A DNA stretch of 64,000 bases, taken from NCBI RefSeq assembly GCF_963678425.1, contig NZ_OY782855.1, positions 1,426,001 to 1,490,000 on the forward strand, read 5' to 3'. This document shows positions 8,823-18,770 of the stretch, piece by piece. Both the position numbers and the translations under genes were made by a program. The notes under the pieces are model-generated. The model was not told where the DNA came from. It did not search any database and saw only the letters and a program-made list of their open reading frames with translations. The stretch is from an uncultured Bacteroides sp. GTDB taxonomy: Bacteria > Bacteroidota > Bacteroidia > Bacteroidales > Bacteroidaceae. Each line of letters starts with the position of its first letter. Within the stretch, counting starts at the first letter, position 1.

Positions 8823-8838
8823 AATATACACTAAATTT

Positions 8839-10011
8839 ATGATGCAAAAAATCTTTTTATGTCTGTTACTGGTGCTCGTCTTACCGGACATATTCATTTA
8901 TAGAACCTATATCACAAATTATCAGATTAACACATTTGTGAAGTATCTCTATTTATTACCTTCGTTATTATTGCTGGCAGGCCTGATTTATCTGTTTTAT
9001 TTTGCCAGTCATGATGAGGTGATTGAGCGGAGCCAACTGGTAGGATGGTTTGTCATGACATATTTCATTTTTACTATTCCCAAACTCACATTTACGCTTA
9101 TTTCAATCTTTGATATTCCACTAAGGTATTTCTTTAAACAATCATTTACTCCATTTACTTACGCAGGATTTGCAGCAGCAGTAATATGGGTAGGGATATT
9201 GCTTTACGGCTCAATATGGGGAAAAACAAAGTTCGATATAAAGCCACTTACTTACCAATCCACTTTACTTCCAAAAGGGTTCGACGGGTATAAGATTGTG
9301 CAACTGTCCGACATTCATATAGGCAGCTGGAAAGGAAATGGAAAAGCCCTGCTTGAAGCTGTGGAACTGGTAAATGCCCAGCACCCCGATCTGATTGTTT
9401 TTACAGGAGATCTGATCAATAACAAGGCAACTGAATTAGATGGATATGAAGAAACACTCAGCCAGCTCAAAGCAAAAGACGGTGTGTATTCAATTCTCGG
9501 CAATCACGATTACGGGCCTTACTATAAATGGAAAACTCCAAAAGAACAAGTCGAGAATCTTACTTCTCTGAAACAGAAAGAAGCGAACATGGGCTGGATT
9601 ATGCTGAACAACGAGCACCGCATTCTTCACCATAATGGCGATAGTATTGCTCTGATTGGTGTAGAGAATTGGGGAGAGCCTCCTTTTTCCGGAAAAGGTG
9701 ATCTGCAAATAGCAATTAAAGGTACAGAAGAAATACCGTTTAAACTATTGCTAAGCCATAACCCGTCTCACTGGAGAAAGAAAGTTTTGCCTGAGAGTGA
9801 CGTAGCACTAATGCTTTCCGGACATACACACGGCATGCAGCTTGCCTTTGGTTCACATTCTCTTTCCTCACTTATGTATCCACAATGGGGAGGGTTATAT
9901 TCTCAACACGGAAGATCCTTATATGTCAACGTAGGACTGGGATTTCTGGGACTTCCTTTCCGTTTTGGAGCATGGCCGGAAATCTCCGTAATTACTTTGA
10001 GAAGTAAATAA
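8839..10011 (+). CDS. Membrane-anchored metallophosphoesterase (YkuE/YaeI type)
   Basis: This 390-residue protein has an N-terminal membrane part of about 130 residues with four hydrophobic segments, then a calcineurin-like phosphoesterase domain. The metal-binding motifs appear in order: SDIHIGSW, FTGDLINN, GNHDYG, LLSHNP and SGHTHGMQL. This is the full set for a dinuclear metallophosphoesterase. Related proteins are proposed to cleave lipid-linked pyrophosphates such as UDP-diacylglucosamine (LpxH-like) or other membrane substrates, but the substrate here is unknown. It is convergent with the regulator gene at 10024, with a gap of only 12 bases. Confidence 0.9.
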   Translation: MMQKIFLCLLLVLVLPDIFIYRTYITNYQINTFVKYLYLLPSLLLLAGLIYLFYFASHDEVIERSQLVGWFVMTYFIFTIPKLTFTLISIFDIPLRYFFKQSFTPFTYAGFAAAVIWVGILLYGSIWGKTKFDIKPLTYQSTLLPKGFDGYKIVQLSDIHIGSWKGNGKALLEAVELVNAQHPDLIVFTGDLINNKATELDGYEETLSQLKAKDGVYSILGNHDYGPYYKWKTPKEQVENLTSLKQKEANMGWIMLNNEHRILHHNGDSIALIGVENWGEPPFSGKGDLQIAIKGTEEIPFKLLLSHNPSHWRKKVLPESDVALMLSGHTHGMQLAFGSHSLSSLMYPQWGGLYSQHGRSLYVNVGLGFLGLPFRFGAWPEISVITLRSK

Positions 10012-10023
10012 ATAACAGACTAT

Positions 10024-13000
10024 TTACTTCTCAGTTTCATCGTTTTCCTTTTTATCCTGATAAGCCGACGGCAACATCCCGAACTCTTCTTTAAAGTATT
10101 TACTGAAATACTTGGGATTATTAAAGCCAACCTGATAAGCAATCTCGGAGATATTCAGCTGACTTTCGCGAAGTAACTGAGCAGCCCGCTTTAAACGAAT
10201 GGTACGTATAAACTCAATCGGAGTTTTTCCCGTAATAGAAAGTAGCTTCTTATACAGATGTACCCTACTCATACCTAAATGCTTGCTTAACTCTTCTACT
10301 GAAAGTTCATTACTACTGCTAATGTTATCTTCCACGTACTTAATAGCTTTCTGAATTAATTTCTCATCCAGTGACGTTATCGTAATATCGCTCGGCTTTA
10401 CCTCAATCTGTTTGCGGAAAGTCGCCTGTGCAGCTTCTCTCCGTTCCATCAGTTTCCGGATTCTAAGCATCAGAATGTCGAAATTAAAAGGTTTGGTAAT
10501 ATAATCGTCAGCCCCGGTTTCCAATCCTTCCAGTTTGTGTTCTTCTGCAGTTCGGGCAGTAAGAAGAATTAATGGAATGTGAGAGGTCCGTACATCACTT
10601 TTCACCAGACGGCAAAGCTCATATCCATCCATTTCAGGCATCATCACATCACTGATTATCATATCGGGGAGAGAATCCGGAATAGACTCCCAAGCCTCTT
10701 TTCCGTTACGAGCCTCCTGTATTACAAACTCAGATTTCAGACTATCCTTCATAAAAGTACGGAAATCATCGTTATCATCAACAACCAGAATCACCGGGCT
10801 ATTTGTTACTTCAGAATTACTGTCAGAAGCCTCAGCCAGTTCCTCTGATTTTTCGTTAAGCACTTTAACCTGACCTTCAGAAATAATCAGTTTCTTTTCT
10901 TCTTCGCTTTTTCGGTTTACAGGAATAGTCACCACAAAGATGCTTCCTTTTCCGGCATTATTATGCACTTCTACCGTTCCTTTATGCAGAAGAACAAATT
11001 CTTTCACCATATGAAGGCCTATTCCGCTTCCACCAAACTTATGATCATCACTTTGTTTCACCTGATAAAAACGTTCAAAAATCTTCTCTTTCTCCTCATC
11101 ACTAATGCCAATACCTGTGTCGGCAACACGTATCTCCAGTTTTTTATTTTTATCTTCTTCAGAAGCAGGAAGTAAGTTTAAATGCACTTCCACACGTTCC
11201 CCTTCATTCGTAAACTTAAAGGCGTTTGAAAGTAAATTCATCATGATCTTTCCAATCTTATCTTCATCAAACTCCATACGCAGCTCGTCTATAGAAGAAT
11301 AGAAAGTTAGACGGATATTCTTCTTTTCGGAAAGTTCAGCAAATGAAGAACATATATTCTTGATATAAACCACAACATCACCACAGGAAAAATTTATCTG
11401 ATGTCCCTGAACGTCTAATTTACGAAAATCAATGAGTTGGTTCACAAGATTAAGCAAGCGAAGAGCATTACGATGCACCATCTCCAGTTTTTGCTTCTGT
11501 TCCTCATTATTCATCGTTTTAATTACATTTTCCAGTGGAGAAATAATCAGAGTGAGGGGAGTTCGTAATTCGTGGCTGATGTTGGTAAAGAACCGCAATT
11601 TCATATCATCTATTTCATGATTTCGCTGTGCTTCGAGTTCAATCTGATGTAATTTATAACGACTTCTTTCACTTTTAAGAATTTGTTGTCGGGCACGCAG
11701 TAATATTCCAACTAAAAGAAAGAAGTAAAATATATATGCCAATTCAGAACGCCAGAATGGAGGTTTTATCACAATTTTAAGAGAAGTAGCCTCCTCATTC
11801 CAGAAACCGTCACTGTTGGCTGCTTTCACTTTTAACGTATAAGTTCCCGGTGCAAGATTCGTATAAGTAATTTTGTGAACATTCTCATCTGTCGTCAACC
11901 AGTCGGAATTAAATCCCTCAAGTTTGTAGGCATATTTTGTTTTTTCAGGCAATACATAGTTCATAGAAGAAAAGTCTATGGAAAAAATATTCTGGCTGTA
12001 ATTCAGAACAATCTCTTTAGTCCAGTTTAATCCTTCTTTGAGAATACAGTTTCCATCGTATACCGAATCAACTTTCACGCTGGTATTGAAAAGTTGTAAA
12101 TCAGTAAATACAACCTTAGGCAGAATTCTATTGTATTTAATAACTTCTGGATTAAAGATATTATACCCACGAATTCCTCCCATTAAAATCTCTCCGCGAT
12201 AAGACCGGATAATGGAACGTATATTGAATTCACTACTTTGCAAACCATCTCTTTCATCATAATTATAATAAGTATAAGTGTTATCACCTGTCTTTGGGTT
12301 TGTGCCAACTATAATATTGGAAACCCCGTTGGATGTAGTTACCCACATATTCTTATTATTATCTTCTACAATTCCGGTAATTACATTATCCGCAAGACCG
12401 TTTGATTTATAGATAGGCGTAATCTTGTCATTCTTACGATCAAAGATATTCAAACCTTCACGTGTGGCCACCCATAAAAGCCCCCGGCTATCCTCATAAA
12501 GCTGGTTCACACTCAGATTAGAGAAAGTCTGATCTCCCCGCTTGTTACCATGGAAGCGTTCAAATACTCCGGTTCTAAGATTATAAGTTGTGATTCCAAT
12601 TGCTGTACCTATATAAAGAACATTATCACGTCCTAGATAAAGAGAAGAAATACTCTCTGAAGAAAGCAGTTCTTTCTTGCTGTTATTAAAAGTAACGAAC
12701 TCTCCTGTTTTGGGATTTAACCGTTGCAGACCGCTACCTAATGTTCCAATCCATATATAACCTCCGGGATCTTCCACGATAGACCACACATTATTATTAG
12801 CCAAAGAATTCGGATTCTTCGGGTCATGCCTGTAGTGAATAAAACGGTGACCGTCAAAGCAGTCCATTCCTCCAAGATAAGTTCCAATCCATACCTTACC
12901 ATCACGAGCAGCACAAAGACTGACAATAACATTATTTGTTAATGATCCGTCGTTTCCTGCTAAATGCTGATACAGTTGCCGTGCTCCTGTAGACTTATTA

Positions 13001-14181
13001 TAGTTTATCACTCCTACTCCATTGGTGCCAATCCATAAGTTTCCTTTTATATCTTCTGCGAAAATTGTCACATCGTTATTTAAATTCTTCTGGTTATTCA
13101 GGTAAGGCATGTGATCCACTTCAAACTTAAAGATGCTCTCACTATAATAAGAGATTCCCTTCTTATAGGTTCCTACCCACATAATATTAGTGTTATCCCT
13201 GTAAATACAGTTTATACTATTGTGCGAGATACTTCTCTCGTCTGTAGCATCATTTTGAAGGTAAGTAATCCGTCCCTTTTGTTTATCAATCAGATTAATG
13301 CCGCCATGATCTGTTCCAATCCACACATTTCCTATTGCATCTTGTTCAATACCTCTAATCACATTACTGGAAAGCATATAAACTGATTTGGTTGCCATAT
13401 TGCTAATATACTCCCAGTTTTTTTCTTTTGCATGATAAAGCCACACGCCATAACTGCCATCAGAATAAATCCAGTAATCGCCATCTGAATCTACAAAAGC
13501 TGAAAATTTATTTGCACTAACACCAAAATGAGCGGGAATATAGTTATCTCTTTTAACCACCTTGCCTGATTTTTTATTCACACATTCTAATAATCCGGTT
13601 CTATAAAGTACCAGATAGCAAGTATTGCTTTCCCGAATATCTGTTATTATACCTCTGCTAAGATTTCCTCCCCGTGCATCTTGTTTGAAGAGAAGCAGTT
13701 TCTTGGAAGCATTCTGATATTGATAGATACCCGCCCCTCTGTTATAACACAATAAATTCTTTTGTTTGTCAATGTAGATTAATTCTCCTGTCTGATGAAT
13801 TCCATATTTGTTTAATTCATAGGCAATGATTCTTCTGAACTTTTCTTTTCTTGAATCATAAATTGTATAACCTGAGCCAGTATTTATCCACAAGTCGGCA
13901 TTCGCATCTTCCTGGATATTGGAAATATAATTATCGATAATGGAAGTTGTATCCTTTTCTATGTGCTGAAATAGTTTATAATTGTATCCATCGTACCGGT
14001 TAAGTCCCGAAACAGTGCCAAACCACATAAAACCCCGACTGTCTTTATAAATACAATTCACCTGACTATGGGAAAGTCCATTACTAACTCCCAAGTGTTT
14101 AAACATAAACTTTCCTTGTGCACAAACAAGGGATGAAAATATAAAGAGGTGTACAAAAAATATATATAGGTGTTTTTTCAT
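10024..14181 (-). CDS. Hybrid two-component system sensor/regulator (HTCS)
   Basis: About 1385 residues, combining sensor kinase and DNA-binding regulator in one chain, as in Bacteroidales polysaccharide regulators. A signal peptide (MKKHLYIFFVHLFIFSSLVC) is followed by about 14 periplasmic Reg_prop blades with repeated WIGT, MWFGT and LWVAT motifs. A Y_Y_Y domain (YKLEGFNSDWLTTDENVHKI) and a membrane span come next. The kinase follows, with FFTNISHELRTPL (His870) and ATPase motifs DTGIGIS and GGSGIGLHMV. A receiver domain carries ISDVMMPEMDGYE (Asp1178), and an AraC helix-turn-helix closes the protein. The frame extends 32 codons further, but the signal peptide marks 14181 as the start. It faces the esterase and GH97 genes at 14556 and 16004, its most likely targets. 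Confidence 0.96.
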   Translation of the reverse strand: MKKHLYIFFVHLFIFSSLVCAQGKFMFKHLGVSNGLSHSQVNCIYKDSRGFMWFGTVSGLNRYDGYNYKLFQHIEKDTTSIIDNYISNIQEDANADLWINTGSGYTIYDSRKEKFRRIIAYELNKYGIHQTGELIYIDKQKNLLCYNRGAGIYQYQNASKKLLLFKQDARGGNLSRGIITDIRESNTCYLVLYRTGLLECVNKKSGKVVKRDNYIPAHFGVSANKFSAFVDSDGDYWIYSDGSYGVWLYHAKEKNWEYISNMATKSVYMLSSNVIRGIEQDAIGNVWIGTDHGGINLIDKQKGRITYLQNDATDERSISHNSINCIYRDNTNIMWVGTYKKGISYYSESIFKFEVDHMPYLNNQKNLNNDVTIFAEDIKGNLWIGTNGVGVINYNKSTGARQLYQHLAGNDGSLTNNVIVSLCAARDGKVWIGTYLGGMDCFDGHRFIHYRHDPKNPNSLANNNVWSIVEDPGGYIWIGTLGSGLQRLNPKTGEFVTFNNSKKELLSSESISSLYLGRDNVLYIGTAIGITTYNLRTGVFERFHGNKRGDQTFSNLSVNQLYEDSRGLLWVATREGLNIFDRKNDKITPIYKSNGLADNVITGIVEDNNKNMWVTTSNGVSNIIVGTNPKTGDNTYTYYNYDERDGLQSSEFNIRSIIRSYRGEILMGGIRGYNIFNPEVIKYNRILPKVVFTDLQLFNTSVKVDSVYDGNCILKEGLNWTKEIVLNYSQNIFSIDFSSMNYVLPEKTKYAYKLEGFNSDWLTTDENVHKITYTNLAPGTYTLKVKAANSDGFWNEEATSLKIVIKPPFWRSELAYIFYFFLLVGILLRARQQILKSERSRYKLHQIELEAQRNHEIDDMKLRFFTNISHELRTPLTLIISPLENVIKTMNNEEQKQKLEMVHRNALRLLNLVNQLIDFRKLDVQGHQINFSCGDVVVYIKNICSSFAELSEKKNIRLTFYSSIDELRMEFDEDKIGKIMMNLLSNAFKFTNEGERVEVHLNLLPASEEDKNKKLEIRVADTGIGISDEEKEKIFERFYQVKQSDDHKFGGSGIGLHMVKEFVLLHKGTVEVHNNAGKGSIFVVTIPVNRKSEEEKKLIISEGQVKVLNEKSEELAEASDSNSEVTNSPVILVVDDNDDFRTFMKDSLKSEFVIQEARNGKEAWESIPDSLPDMIISDVMMPEMDGYELCRLVKSDVRTSHIPLILLTARTAEEHKLEGLETGADDYITKPFNFDILMLRIRKLMERREAAQATFRKQIEVKPSDITITSLDEKLIQKAIKYVEDNISSSNELSVEELSKHLGMSRVHLYKKLLSITGKTPIEFIRTIRLKRAAQLLRESQLNISEIAYQVGFNNPKYFSKYFKEEFGMLPSAYQDKKENDETEK

Positions 14182-14420
14182 TAGTTGATTTACTTTAGTG
14201 GGATTAACAGTATACAAAACTCGTAAAAAATCCTGGCTTTTCAAAGAACATTTCTGCAAAATGATAAAAGTTATCAATATATTCTACTAGAGAAGCCATT
14301 AAACTATTGAAAGGCCTATACTATATTGACTATTTATGATATATTTTTAACAATATAAATCCTTCTATTATTATTTTTTGTATTTTCGTCTCCGTATAAT
14401 AAACCGGTCTATTATAAATT
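14182..14420. other. Divergent intergenic region upstream of the HTCS gene
   Basis: AT-rich region between the HTCS start and the short frame at 14421. No exact TTTG/TAnnTTTG pair is seen in either direction; the nearest plus-strand match is TATTTTCG at 14391-14398. An operator for the HTCS regulator would be expected here, but I see no clear inverted or direct repeat that could be assigned to it. Confidence 0.4.
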
Positions 14421-14540
14421 ATGGAATCAAAATATATCTTCTTTAAACAAGCCCTATTGTTCTTGTTATCAATTACATTGCTTTCCTCAACAAATAGCCA
14501 GAATATTATAACTGAACGTGTTAAATGGATACAATACTAA
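14421..14540 (+). CDS. Short exported peptide or truncated secreted-protein start
   Basis: An ATG frame of 39 codons that ends in TAA. The first 28 residues form a convincing signal peptide: positive and polar start MESKYIFFKQ, hydrophobic core ALLFLLSITLLSS, and a small-residue end TNSQ. Only 11 residues (NIITERVKWIQY, counted loosely) follow. It sits 15 bases before the esterase gene in the same direction. It may be the remaining 5' end of a lost secreted enzyme, a tiny exported peptide, or a chance frame. A well-formed leader peptide makes pure chance less likely. I do not recognise the residue stretch after the leader. Confidence 0.35.
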   Translation: MESKYIFFKQALLFLLSITLLSSTNSQNIITERVKWIQY

Positions 14541-14555
14541 TTATCTAATTATACA

Positions 14556-15971
14556 ATGAAAAACAAATTAAGTTATCTGATGCTGTTTGCTCTTCTAGCA
14601 ACGGGAGCAAATGCCAAAGTTAAGTTACCCGAGATACTGGGTGATAACATGGTGTTACAACAAAACACTAAAGTAAAACTCTGGGGAGATGCTGACCCAA
14701 ACAAAACAATTACAATCAAAACGTCATGGAGTAACGAGAATTTCCATGCCCTGTCGGATAAAGATGGCAAGTGGCTTTTATGGGTAACTACCCCAAAGGG
14801 AAGTTATGAGAACAGGGAAATTTCTGTTTCTGATGGCGAGAAGGTTACACTAAAAAACATATTAGTAGGTGAAGTGTGGTTTTGCTCGGGACAATCAAAT
14901 ATGGAGATGCCATTAAACGGCTTCTGGAATTGCCCTATTTTAGACGCTAACGAAACGATTGCTAATGCAAGCCAAAATAAAGGAATTCGTTTCGCCACGA
15001 TTTCCAAGGCTCAGGAATATACTCCACAGAGTTCTGTTCAGGGGAAATGGCAGGTTTGCAATCCGGAAACTGCCGCTTGGTTCAGTGCAACAGCTTATCA
15101 CTTTGCCAAGTCTTTGAATCGCGCACTTGATGTTCCCGTTGGAGTTATCAACTGCAGCTGGGGAGGTTCAAAAGTAGAGAGCTGGACCAACAGAGAAATC
15201 CTTGAAACATACAAAGATGTTGACCTGTCAAAAGAAGCAATAAATAAAATAGATGGTTGGTTAAGGCCATTGGTTATGTATAACGGAATGTTGAAGCCTC
15301 TGACAAACTACACAATAAAAGGATTTATCTGGTATCAAGGAGAATCAAATGTTGGAATGCATAATACCTATGCCCAACGGCTTGCAAATATGGTTGAATT
15401 ATGGCGCAAAGACTGGGGATTAGGCAATTTACCTTTCTATTTTGTGGAAATTGCACCTTATCAATATGGAGAAGGAGAATGGGGAGCATACCTCAGAGAA
15501 GCACAATATAAAGCGCAATCATTAATTCCAAATAGCGGAATGATCTCCACAAATGATTTGGTTGAGGAGTATGAAGCCAGCAATATCCATCCTAAAAATA
15601 AAACATTAGTAGGAAAGCGTCTTTGTTACATGGCTCTAAATAAAACATATGGCTTTAGTACTGTAGCATGCAACGGACCGGAATATAAATCAATGGAGGT
15701 TAAAGATGGAAAGGCACATCTAAGCTTCAATTTCACCCAGGATGGTTTCAGTCGTGAAAAGGGAATCAACGGATTTGAGATTGCCGGAACTGATAAAGTA
15801 TTCCATCCAGCCATTGCTGTAGCCGATTTTAATAAAAAGATAATCGTGGTTTCCAGTGAAGAAGTCCAAGAACCGGTAGCTGTAAGATATTGTTTCCGAA
15901 ACTTCCAGATTGGGAATTTATGTAATAACAGAGAACTTCCGATGGTGCCTTTCCGCACGGACAATTATTAA
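14556..15971 (+). CDS. Secreted SGNH/sialate O-acetylesterase-like carbohydrate esterase
   Basis: The 471-residue protein begins with a signal peptide (MKNKLSYLMLFALLATGANA). It matches the sialate O-acetylesterase (SASA) branch of SGNH hydrolases. Block I is FCSGQSNMEMP with Ser114 as nucleophile. The GVINCSWGGSKVESW and GFIWYQGESN blocks supply the oxyanion-hole Gly and Asn. The C-terminal NIHPKNK holds the catalytic His345. Members remove acetyl groups from sialic acid, xylan or pectin sugars. The neighbouring GH97 and the HTCS regulator suggest a plant or host glycan side-chain role rather than sialic acid, since no sialidase or sialate lyase is near. It is separated from the GH97 gene by 32 bases and is probably co-transcribed. 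Confidence 0.9.
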   Translation: MKNKLSYLMLFALLATGANAKVKLPEILGDNMVLQQNTKVKLWGDADPNKTITIKTSWSNENFHALSDKDGKWLLWVTTPKGSYENREISVSDGEKVTLKNILVGEVWFCSGQSNMEMPLNGFWNCPILDANETIANASQNKGIRFATISKAQEYTPQSSVQGKWQVCNPETAAWFSATAYHFAKSLNRALDVPVGVINCSWGGSKVESWTNREILETYKDVDLSKEAINKIDGWLRPLVMYNGMLKPLTNYTIKGFIWYQGESNVGMHNTYAQRLANMVELWRKDWGLGNLPFYFVEIAPYQYGEGEWGAYLREAQYKAQSLIPNSGMISTNDLVEEYEASNIHPKNKTLVGKRLCYMALNKTYGFSTVACNGPEYKSMEVKDGKAHLSFNFTQDGFSREKGINGFEIAGTDKVFHPAIAVADFNKKIIVVSSEEVQEPVAVRYCFRNFQIGNLCNNRELPMVPFRTDNY

Positions 15972-16003
15972 TACGGAGAAATAAACTGAAAAATACAAGA
16001 AAG

Positions 16004-18013
16004 ATGAATAAAAGGATTTTCATAATTGTAATCTGTTGTCTTTGTGCACAAATAGGTTTTGCACAGAAAATGCTGACTGTATCGTCTCCTGACGGAAAGA
16101 TACAAACAACAATCTCCATCGGAGATAAAATATCTTATACAGTAACCAGCAATAATAAAACCATTATTGCGCCATCTCCCATATCCATGACTTTAAGTAC
16201 AGGAGAAGTCTGGGGTAAGAATTCCAAGCTTGATAAAAGCACCAAGCTACCAATCAATCAGTCTATTACTTCTCCATTCTACAAACGGTCAAAAATAACA
16301 GATCAGTGTAATGAATTAAACCTCCGCTTCAAAAAGGACTGGGGAATAAAGTTCAGAGTATATAATGATGGGGTGGCTTACCGCTTTATCAACTATCGTA
16401 AAGAGCCGTTCACGATTCAGAATGAGGAGGTAAAATATAACTTTACGGACAATTATCCTGCAACTGTTCCCTATGTACGTTTAGACAAAGTGACAGATGA
16501 TACAAACAAGGAGATGCAATTCACAAACTCTTTTGAAAACACCTATACCACTGAAAATCTATCCAAACTGGATAGCAGAAGATTGATGTTTCTTCCATTA
16601 GTAGTAGAAGCAGGAAATGGCATGAAAGTTTGCCTCACGGAAGCTGATCTGCAAAGTTATCCGGGGCTATATCTGAATAACGCCCAAAAGAATAATTCTC
16701 TGGAAGGAGTCTTTGCTCCTTATCCAAAGCGGACAGAACAGGGAGGGCACAACATGCTGCAATTCCGTGTTAAAGAGCGCGAAAACTTTATTGCGAAAGT
16801 GAACGGTACACGCGAATTTCCATGGAGAGTAGCTATCATTGCTTCTGAAGATAAACAATTCGCTGAAAGTGATATGACTTACAAGCTTGCTGCTCCGTCA
16901 AAAGTAGCTGATTGTTCCTGGGTAAAACCCGGAAAGGTTGCCTGGGATTGGTGGAATGACTGGAATATTTATAATGTAGATTTCGAGTCTGGAGTAAACA
17001 ACGCTACTTATAAATATTACATAGACTTTGCTTCTGCCAACGGAGTGGAATATGTAATTCTGGATGAAGGATGGGCTGTAAACCTGAAATGTGATTTAAT
17101 GCAGGTTGTGCCTGAGATTAATATTAAGGAATTAGTCGATTATGCTGCAAAGAAACATGTTGGTATAATTCTTTGGGCAGGCTATCATGCCTTTAACCGT
17201 GATATGGAAAATGTGTGCAAACACTATTCTGAACTTGGAGTAAAAGGGTTTAAGGTTGACTTTATGGACCGTGACGATCAAGAAATGGTAGAGTTTAATT
17301 CTCGCGCCGCAGCTACCTGTGCCAAATATCATTTGATACTTGATCTTCATGGAATGTACAAACCAGCCGGACTAAACCGCACCTATCCTAATATACTTAA
17401 CTTTGAAGGAGTTCACGGACTGGAACAGCTGAAATGGTCTCCTGCCACAACAGACATGGTGAAATATGATGTGACTATACCTTTTATCCGTATGGCTGCC
17501 GGACCACTTGACTATACTCAGGGAGCAATGCGCAATGCAGCAAAAGGATGTTATGCCCCTATCAATTCAGAACCAATGAGTCAGGGGACCCGCTGCCATC
17601 AATTAGCTATGTATGTTATCCTCGAGTCTCCTTTTAATATGCTGTGCGATAATCCATCAAACTATATGCGTGAAACAGAATGTCTGGATTTCATTGCAAA
17701 AGTTCCTACAGTGTGGGATAACACAAAAGTATTAGATGGAAAAATCGGAGAATACATTATTACCTTGAGACGTGCAGGAGAAACCTGGTATATTGGAGGA
17801 TTGACAAACTGGACTCCACGCGACCTCACCATCAACCTGTCCTTCCTGGGAAAAGGAGACTATAAAGCCACTCTCTTTAAGGATGGGAAAAATGCTCATC
17901 GTGCCGGTCGTGACTACAAAAAAGAAGAGTTTACAGTCAATGCTTCGTCTACTCAATCCATTCATTTGGCTCCAGGCGGAGGATTTGCCATGAAAATTGA
18001 AAAAACAAATTAA
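16004..18013 (+). CDS. GH97 glycoside hydrolase, retaining (alpha-galactosidase-like) type
   Basis: A 669-residue secreted GH97 enzyme with signal peptide MNKRIFIIVICCLCAQIGFA. It shows the N-terminal beta-sandwich, the (beta/alpha)8 barrel starting near WDWWNDWNIYNVDFESG, and a C-terminal sandwich. GH97 splits into inverting alpha-glucosidases (SusB type, Glu bases) and retaining enzymes in which an Asp on the fourth strand is the nucleophile. Here VKGFKVDFMDRDDQ places Asp419 at that position and NFEGVHGLEQ supplies Glu468 as acid/base, so the retaining, alpha-galactosidase-like mechanism is expected. It follows the acetylesterase and is closed by a hairpin at 18026. The second GH97 at 56261 has the same key residues but is only distantly similar. 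Confidence 0.93.
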   Translation: MNKRIFIIVICCLCAQIGFAQKMLTVSSPDGKIQTTISIGDKISYTVTSNNKTIIAPSPISMTLSTGEVWGKNSKLDKSTKLPINQSITSPFYKRSKITDQCNELNLRFKKDWGIKFRVYNDGVAYRFINYRKEPFTIQNEEVKYNFTDNYPATVPYVRLDKVTDDTNKEMQFTNSFENTYTTENLSKLDSRRLMFLPLVVEAGNGMKVCLTEADLQSYPGLYLNNAQKNNSLEGVFAPYPKRTEQGGHNMLQFRVKERENFIAKVNGTREFPWRVAIIASEDKQFAESDMTYKLAAPSKVADCSWVKPGKVAWDWWNDWNIYNVDFESGVNNATYKYYIDFASANGVEYVILDEGWAVNLKCDLMQVVPEINIKELVDYAAKKHVGIILWAGYHAFNRDMENVCKHYSELGVKGFKVDFMDRDDQEMVEFNSRAAATCAKYHLILDLHGMYKPAGLNRTYPNILNFEGVHGLEQLKWSPATTDMVKYDVTIPFIRMAAGPLDYTQGAMRNAAKGCYAPINSEPMSQGTRCHQLAMYVILESPFNMLCDNPSNYMRETECLDFIAKVPTVWDNTKVLDGKIGEYIITLRRAGETWYIGGLTNWTPRDLTINLSFLGKGDYKATLFKDGKNAHRAGRDYKKEEFTVNASSTQSIHLAPGGGFAMKIEKTN

Positions 18014-18025
18014 GACGAAGTAAAT

Positions 18026-18068
18026 TTTCTACTTCTATCATCACGAATAGAAGTAGAAATTATCTTTT
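18026..18068 (+). terminator. Terminator after the esterase-GH97 unit
   Basis: TTTCTACTTCTAT (18026-18038) pairs perfectly with ATAGAAGTAGAAA (18047-18059) across an 8-base loop, followed by TTATCTTTT. It begins 13 bases after the GH97 stop codon. Confidence 0.8.
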
Positions 18069-18164
18069 AAAATTCAAAGCTAATAAAGACAGAGCAACTC
18101 TCCTTTTTTGATAAATACAGAACTATTTATTTTTAATCCTTACCGAAAAAAAATAAAAAACGAG

Positions 18165-18172
18165 TATCTTTG
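18165..18172 (+). promoter_or_regulatory. -7 box for the DUF4494-yggS operon
   Basis: TATCTTTG is an exact match to TAnnTTTG. The -33 position holds only a weak TTACCG. A start about 6 bases downstream would leave a leader of roughly 110 bases before the ATG at 18290. I see no obvious structure in that leader. Confidence 0.6.
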
Positions 18173-18289
18173 CTCGTAATTTATGGATGAACTTATTTAA
18201 TTTTAATAATCTGATTTCACGAATTAATAAGCCATCTGGTAAACTAATAAATTACACTTATTTTTAACGATTAATAATTAGACAGTTAT

Positions 18290-18766
18290 ATGATGCACAC
18301 TTGGTTTGAATGCAAGATCCGTTACGACAAGGTTATGGAAAACGGGATGAATAAAAAAGTTACTGAACCATATTTGGTAGACGCTTTAAGTTTTACAGAA
18401 GCCGAAGCACGGATTATTGAAGAGATTACTCCATTTATTTCAGGAGAATTTACAGTGGCCGACATTAAACGTGCCAACTACAGCGAACTTTTTGAAGATG
18501 AAACAGGCGACCGTTGGTTTAAATGTAAGTTACAATTCATCACACTCGACGAGAAAAGTGGTGCAGAAAAGAAAGTATCCACTCAAGTACTGGTTCAAGC
18601 GGGAGATCTTCGCGAAGCTGTTAAGCATCTGGATGAAGGGATGAAAGGAACCATGGCCGATTATGTTATTGCATCTGTAGCTGAAACAGCAATTATGGAC
18701 GTATATCCTTATGCTTCCGAACCAGATGTTAAACCAGAATTTCCACAAGCCGGAGAAAATCAATAG
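18290..18766 (+). CDS. DUF4494 family protein
   Basis: A 158-residue soluble protein with no signal peptide. It matches the Bacteroidetes family DUF4494, recognised by the opening MMHTWFECKIRYDKV, the two repeated W-F-x-C-K strands (TWFECK and RWFKCKLQF), and SFTEAEARI. The internal repeat suggests a duplicated small beta-rich fold. A role is not established. It is the first gene of a run that continues four bases later with the YggS-type protein and then the dihydroorotate-dehydrogenase-like protein, which hints at a housekeeping setting. Confidence 0.85.
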   Translation: MMHTWFECKIRYDKVMENGMNKKVTEPYLVDALSFTEAEARIIEEITPFISGEFTVADIKRANYSELFEDETGDRWFKCKLQFITLDEKSGAEKKVSTQVLVQAGDLREAVKHLDEGMKGTMADYVIASVAETAIMDVYPYASEPDVKPEFPQAGENQ

Positions 18767-18770
18767 AATA

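Noticed and set aside
11105..11302. Several frames of 60-190 codons opposite mfd, the HTCS gene and the PUL genes
   Set aside because: They are complementary-strand shadows of well-supported genes, with no domains or starts of their own.
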